This document shows positions 62,389 through 64,000 of a stretch of DNA of 64,000 bases, one piece after another. Below the pieces are notes generated by a model. That model did not search any database, was not told the DNA's origin, and saw only the letters and a program-made list of their open reading frames with translations. Made by a program: the position numbers and the translations under genes. Each line of letters opens with the position of its first letter. Positions within the stretch are counted from its first letter, which is position 1. This DNA is from DATDPM01 sp963841995 (GTDB lineage: Bacteria; Pseudomonadota; Alphaproteobacteria; DATDPM01). The stretch lies in assembly GCA_963841995.1 (NCBI GenBank), contig CAWJEX010000001.1, positions 108,566 to 172,565 of the forward strand, read 5' to 3'.

Positions 62389-63874
62389 ATGCGGATGCCA
62401 GTACCGGACCCGCGCGTGCTCGCCAGGCGCGACGACATCGCGCGGGCGCTCCGCAATATCCTTCCTTCCGATTGCGTCATTGCCGATGCCGACGGCGCCA
62501 GGGTTTACGAAACCGATGCGCTGACCGCGTACCGCCAGATCCCCATGGTGGTCGTTCTGCCGCGCACCACCGCCGAAGTTTCCGCCGTCCTTTCCTATTG
62601 CCATCGCGAAGGCGTCAAGGTGGTTCCGCGGGGTGCCGGCACCTCGCTGTCCGGCGGCGCCCTGCCGCTCGCCGACGGCGTGTTGCTTTCGCTCGGAAAA
62701 TTCAATCGTATTCTGGAAATCGATTTCCCGAATCGCTGTGCGGTCGTTCAGCCGGGTGTCACCAATCTCGCCATCACCAAGGCGGTGGAGCACGCTGGCT
62801 TCTATTACGCCCCCGATCCCTCCAGCCAGATCGCCTGTTCGATCGGCGGCAATGTGGCAGAAAATTCCGGAGGCGTGCACTGCCTCAAATACGGCCTCAC
62901 CACCAACAATCTGCTCGGCCTCGAGGTCGTGCTGATGCATGGCGAAGTTTTGCGCCTCGGCGGCAAGCATCTCGATGCCGAGGGGTACGATCTGATGGGC
63001 GTTCTGACCGGCTCCGAAGGATTGTTGGGCGTGATCACCGAAGTCACGGTCCGAGTCCTGAAGGCTCCGGAATCCGTGCGCGGCATGCTCATCGGATTTT
63101 CCAGCGTCGAAACCGCGGGCGATTGCGTCGCCGCGATCATCGCCGCCGGAATTATTCCCGCCGGACTCGAAATGATGGACCGCGCCGCGGTTCAAGCGGC
63201 GGAAGCCTTCGTTCAGGCGGGGTATCCCCTCGATGTCGCAGCGCTCCTGATCGTCGAACTTGACGGTCCCGAGGTCGAGGTCGACGACATGACCGCACGG
63301 GTTCAAGACGTCGCCCGCCGATGCAGAGCCGATTTGGTGCGCATCAGCACCAGCGATGCCGAAAGACTCCTGTTCTGGGCCGGACGCAAAGCGGCGTTTC
63401 CCGCGGTGGGCCGCATTGCGCCCGATTATTACTGCATGGATGGAACGATCCCGCGCAAGCGCCTGTCCGAAGTTTTGCGCGGTATCGGCGAGCTATCGCG
63501 GCGCTACGGTCTCGGTGTCGTCAATGTCTTCCACGCCGGCGACGGAAATTTGCACCCGCTTATTCTTTACGACGCGAACAAGCCCGGTGATCTCGAACGC
63601 GTCGAATCCTTCGGCGCCGATATATTGAAGCTCTGCGTTGCGGTGGGCGGCGTGTTGACCGGCGAGCACGGGGTCGGCGTCGAGAAGCGCGATCTCATGG
63701 GTGTCATGTTCAGCGAAACCGATCTTCGGGTCCAGCAGCGCATCAAATGCGCCTTCGATCCGGAATTGCTGCTCAATCCCGGCAAGATGTTCCCTGAACT
63801 TCATCGCTGCGCCGAACTGGGACGCATGCATGTCCATGGCGGCAAGTTGCCGTTTCCCGACGTTCCGCGAATTC
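62389..63874 (+). CDS. glcD: Glycolate oxidase subunit GlcD (FAD-linked)
   Basis: Oxidises glycolate to glyoxylate with GlcE and GlcF. The start at 62389 follows GAGGAG. The PCMH FAD-binding region is VVVLPRTTAEVSAVLSYCHR with PRGAGTSLSGGALPLADG and QIACSIGGNVAENSGG. The C-terminal cap has NVFHAGDGNLHPL and LTGEHGVGVEKRDLM, then NPGKMFPELHRCAELGRMHV. GlcD proteins usually end LPFPD-x-PRF-stop. Here the frame reads PFPDVPRIPNA and stays open to the window end, past the glcE ATG. The site is GAATTC (63869-63874); removing one base gives PRF but still no stop. The end given is where homology stops. Confidence 0.88.
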
Positions 63875-63877
63875 CGA

Positions 63878-64000
63878 ATGCCGCTCAGACCCGCCGATCC
63901 GCAGCAAGTGCAGGAAACGATTGCCTGGGCCGCCGGAAATCGCGTGCCCCTCGCGGTCCAGGGCGCTGCCAGCAAATCGGCGCTCGGGCGTTATGCGCCG
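63878..64000 (+). CDS. glcE: Glycolate oxidase subunit GlcE, partial
   Basis: The first 41 residues, cut by the window edge: MPLRPADPQQVQETIAWAAG, then NRVPLAVQGAASKSALGRYA. The R-P-x-D-x2-Q-V-x-E-x-I-x-W-A-A and G-x-x-S-K-x-x-L-G-R pattern is the GlcE FAD-domain start. It follows glcD directly, the standard glcDEF order. It is the second FAD subunit of glycolate oxidase. Confidence 0.85.
   Translation, partial: MPLRPADPQQVQETIAWAAGNRVPLAVQGAASKSALGRYAP

Overview
The window reads as chromosomal DNA of a GC-rich alphaproteobacterium. The evidence is a CpdR-type response regulator, an FdsGBA/FdhD/FdsD formate dehydrogenase, a CC0125/CC1285-type lipoprotein, a ROSE-like RNA thermometer ahead of hsp20, a short L36 protein, a hibernation factor with a cold-shock tail, and a NodT-type efflux lipoprotein. 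I cannot name the genus. No insertion sequence, prophage or CRISPR array is visible.

Layout. 1-7.5 kb is the edge of an exosortase A / PEP-CTERM surface-polymer locus: a PEP-CTERM protein, PrsT, an unknown exported protein, an acyl-CoA ligase and a PLP decarboxylase. The exosortase itself is not in the window. 7.6-10.5 kb is a decayed strip. An intact gmhA sits between remnants of gmhB, hddA and a GDP-mannose dehydratase; HU and a monooxygenase tail follow. 10.5-19.8 kb is a tripartite MdtABC-like RND pump with a NodT outer-membrane lipoprotein. 20.3-22.3 kb is a chemoreceptor. 22.4-29.5 kb is the fdsGBA-fdhD-fdsD formate dehydrogenase operon with a LysR regulator and twin operator-like palindromes. 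31.4-33.7 kb is egtBD (ergothioneine). 34.4-37.4 kb holds an Nramp-like transporter and an arsR-arsC-aqpS operon. 37.5-39 kb is kdsB plus a phosphatase. 39.5-44.3 kb is an RNA-centred block: rlmJ, archease, rtcB, hpf-CSD and a CPSF-like metallo-beta-lactamase. 45-48.6 kb is an Mla-type lipid ABC operon. 50-53.5 kb is a two-component pair with unusual domains. 53.6-64 kb holds glucokinase, a lytic transglycosylase, a candidate sRNA, N-formylglutamate amidohydrolase, cpdR, tRNA-Val, a Deg protease, hsp20, a methyltransferase, rpmJ and glcDE.

Two themes stand out. First, several otherwise intact genes carry single-base lesions (mdtA-like, nodT-like, MCP, kdsB, mlaE, probably glcD). At nearly every one the corrected reading restores GANTC, the CcrM methylation motif of alphaproteobacteria. 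I suspect systematic sequencing error at methylated sites rather than real pseudogenes. Second, true gene remnants (gmhB, hddA, GDP-mannose dehydratase, FAD monooxygenase, DUF4410, Na+/H+ antiporter) indicate real gene decay.

The best candidates for undescribed elements are a ~105-nt sRNA with UCCUCCC-type unpaired segments at 55.57-55.68 kb, the LysR twin operators, a direct-repeat array ahead of the Deg protease, and a sigma-54 regulator ending in an Hpt-like domain without its histidine, paired with a kinase carrying a pseudo-receiver.
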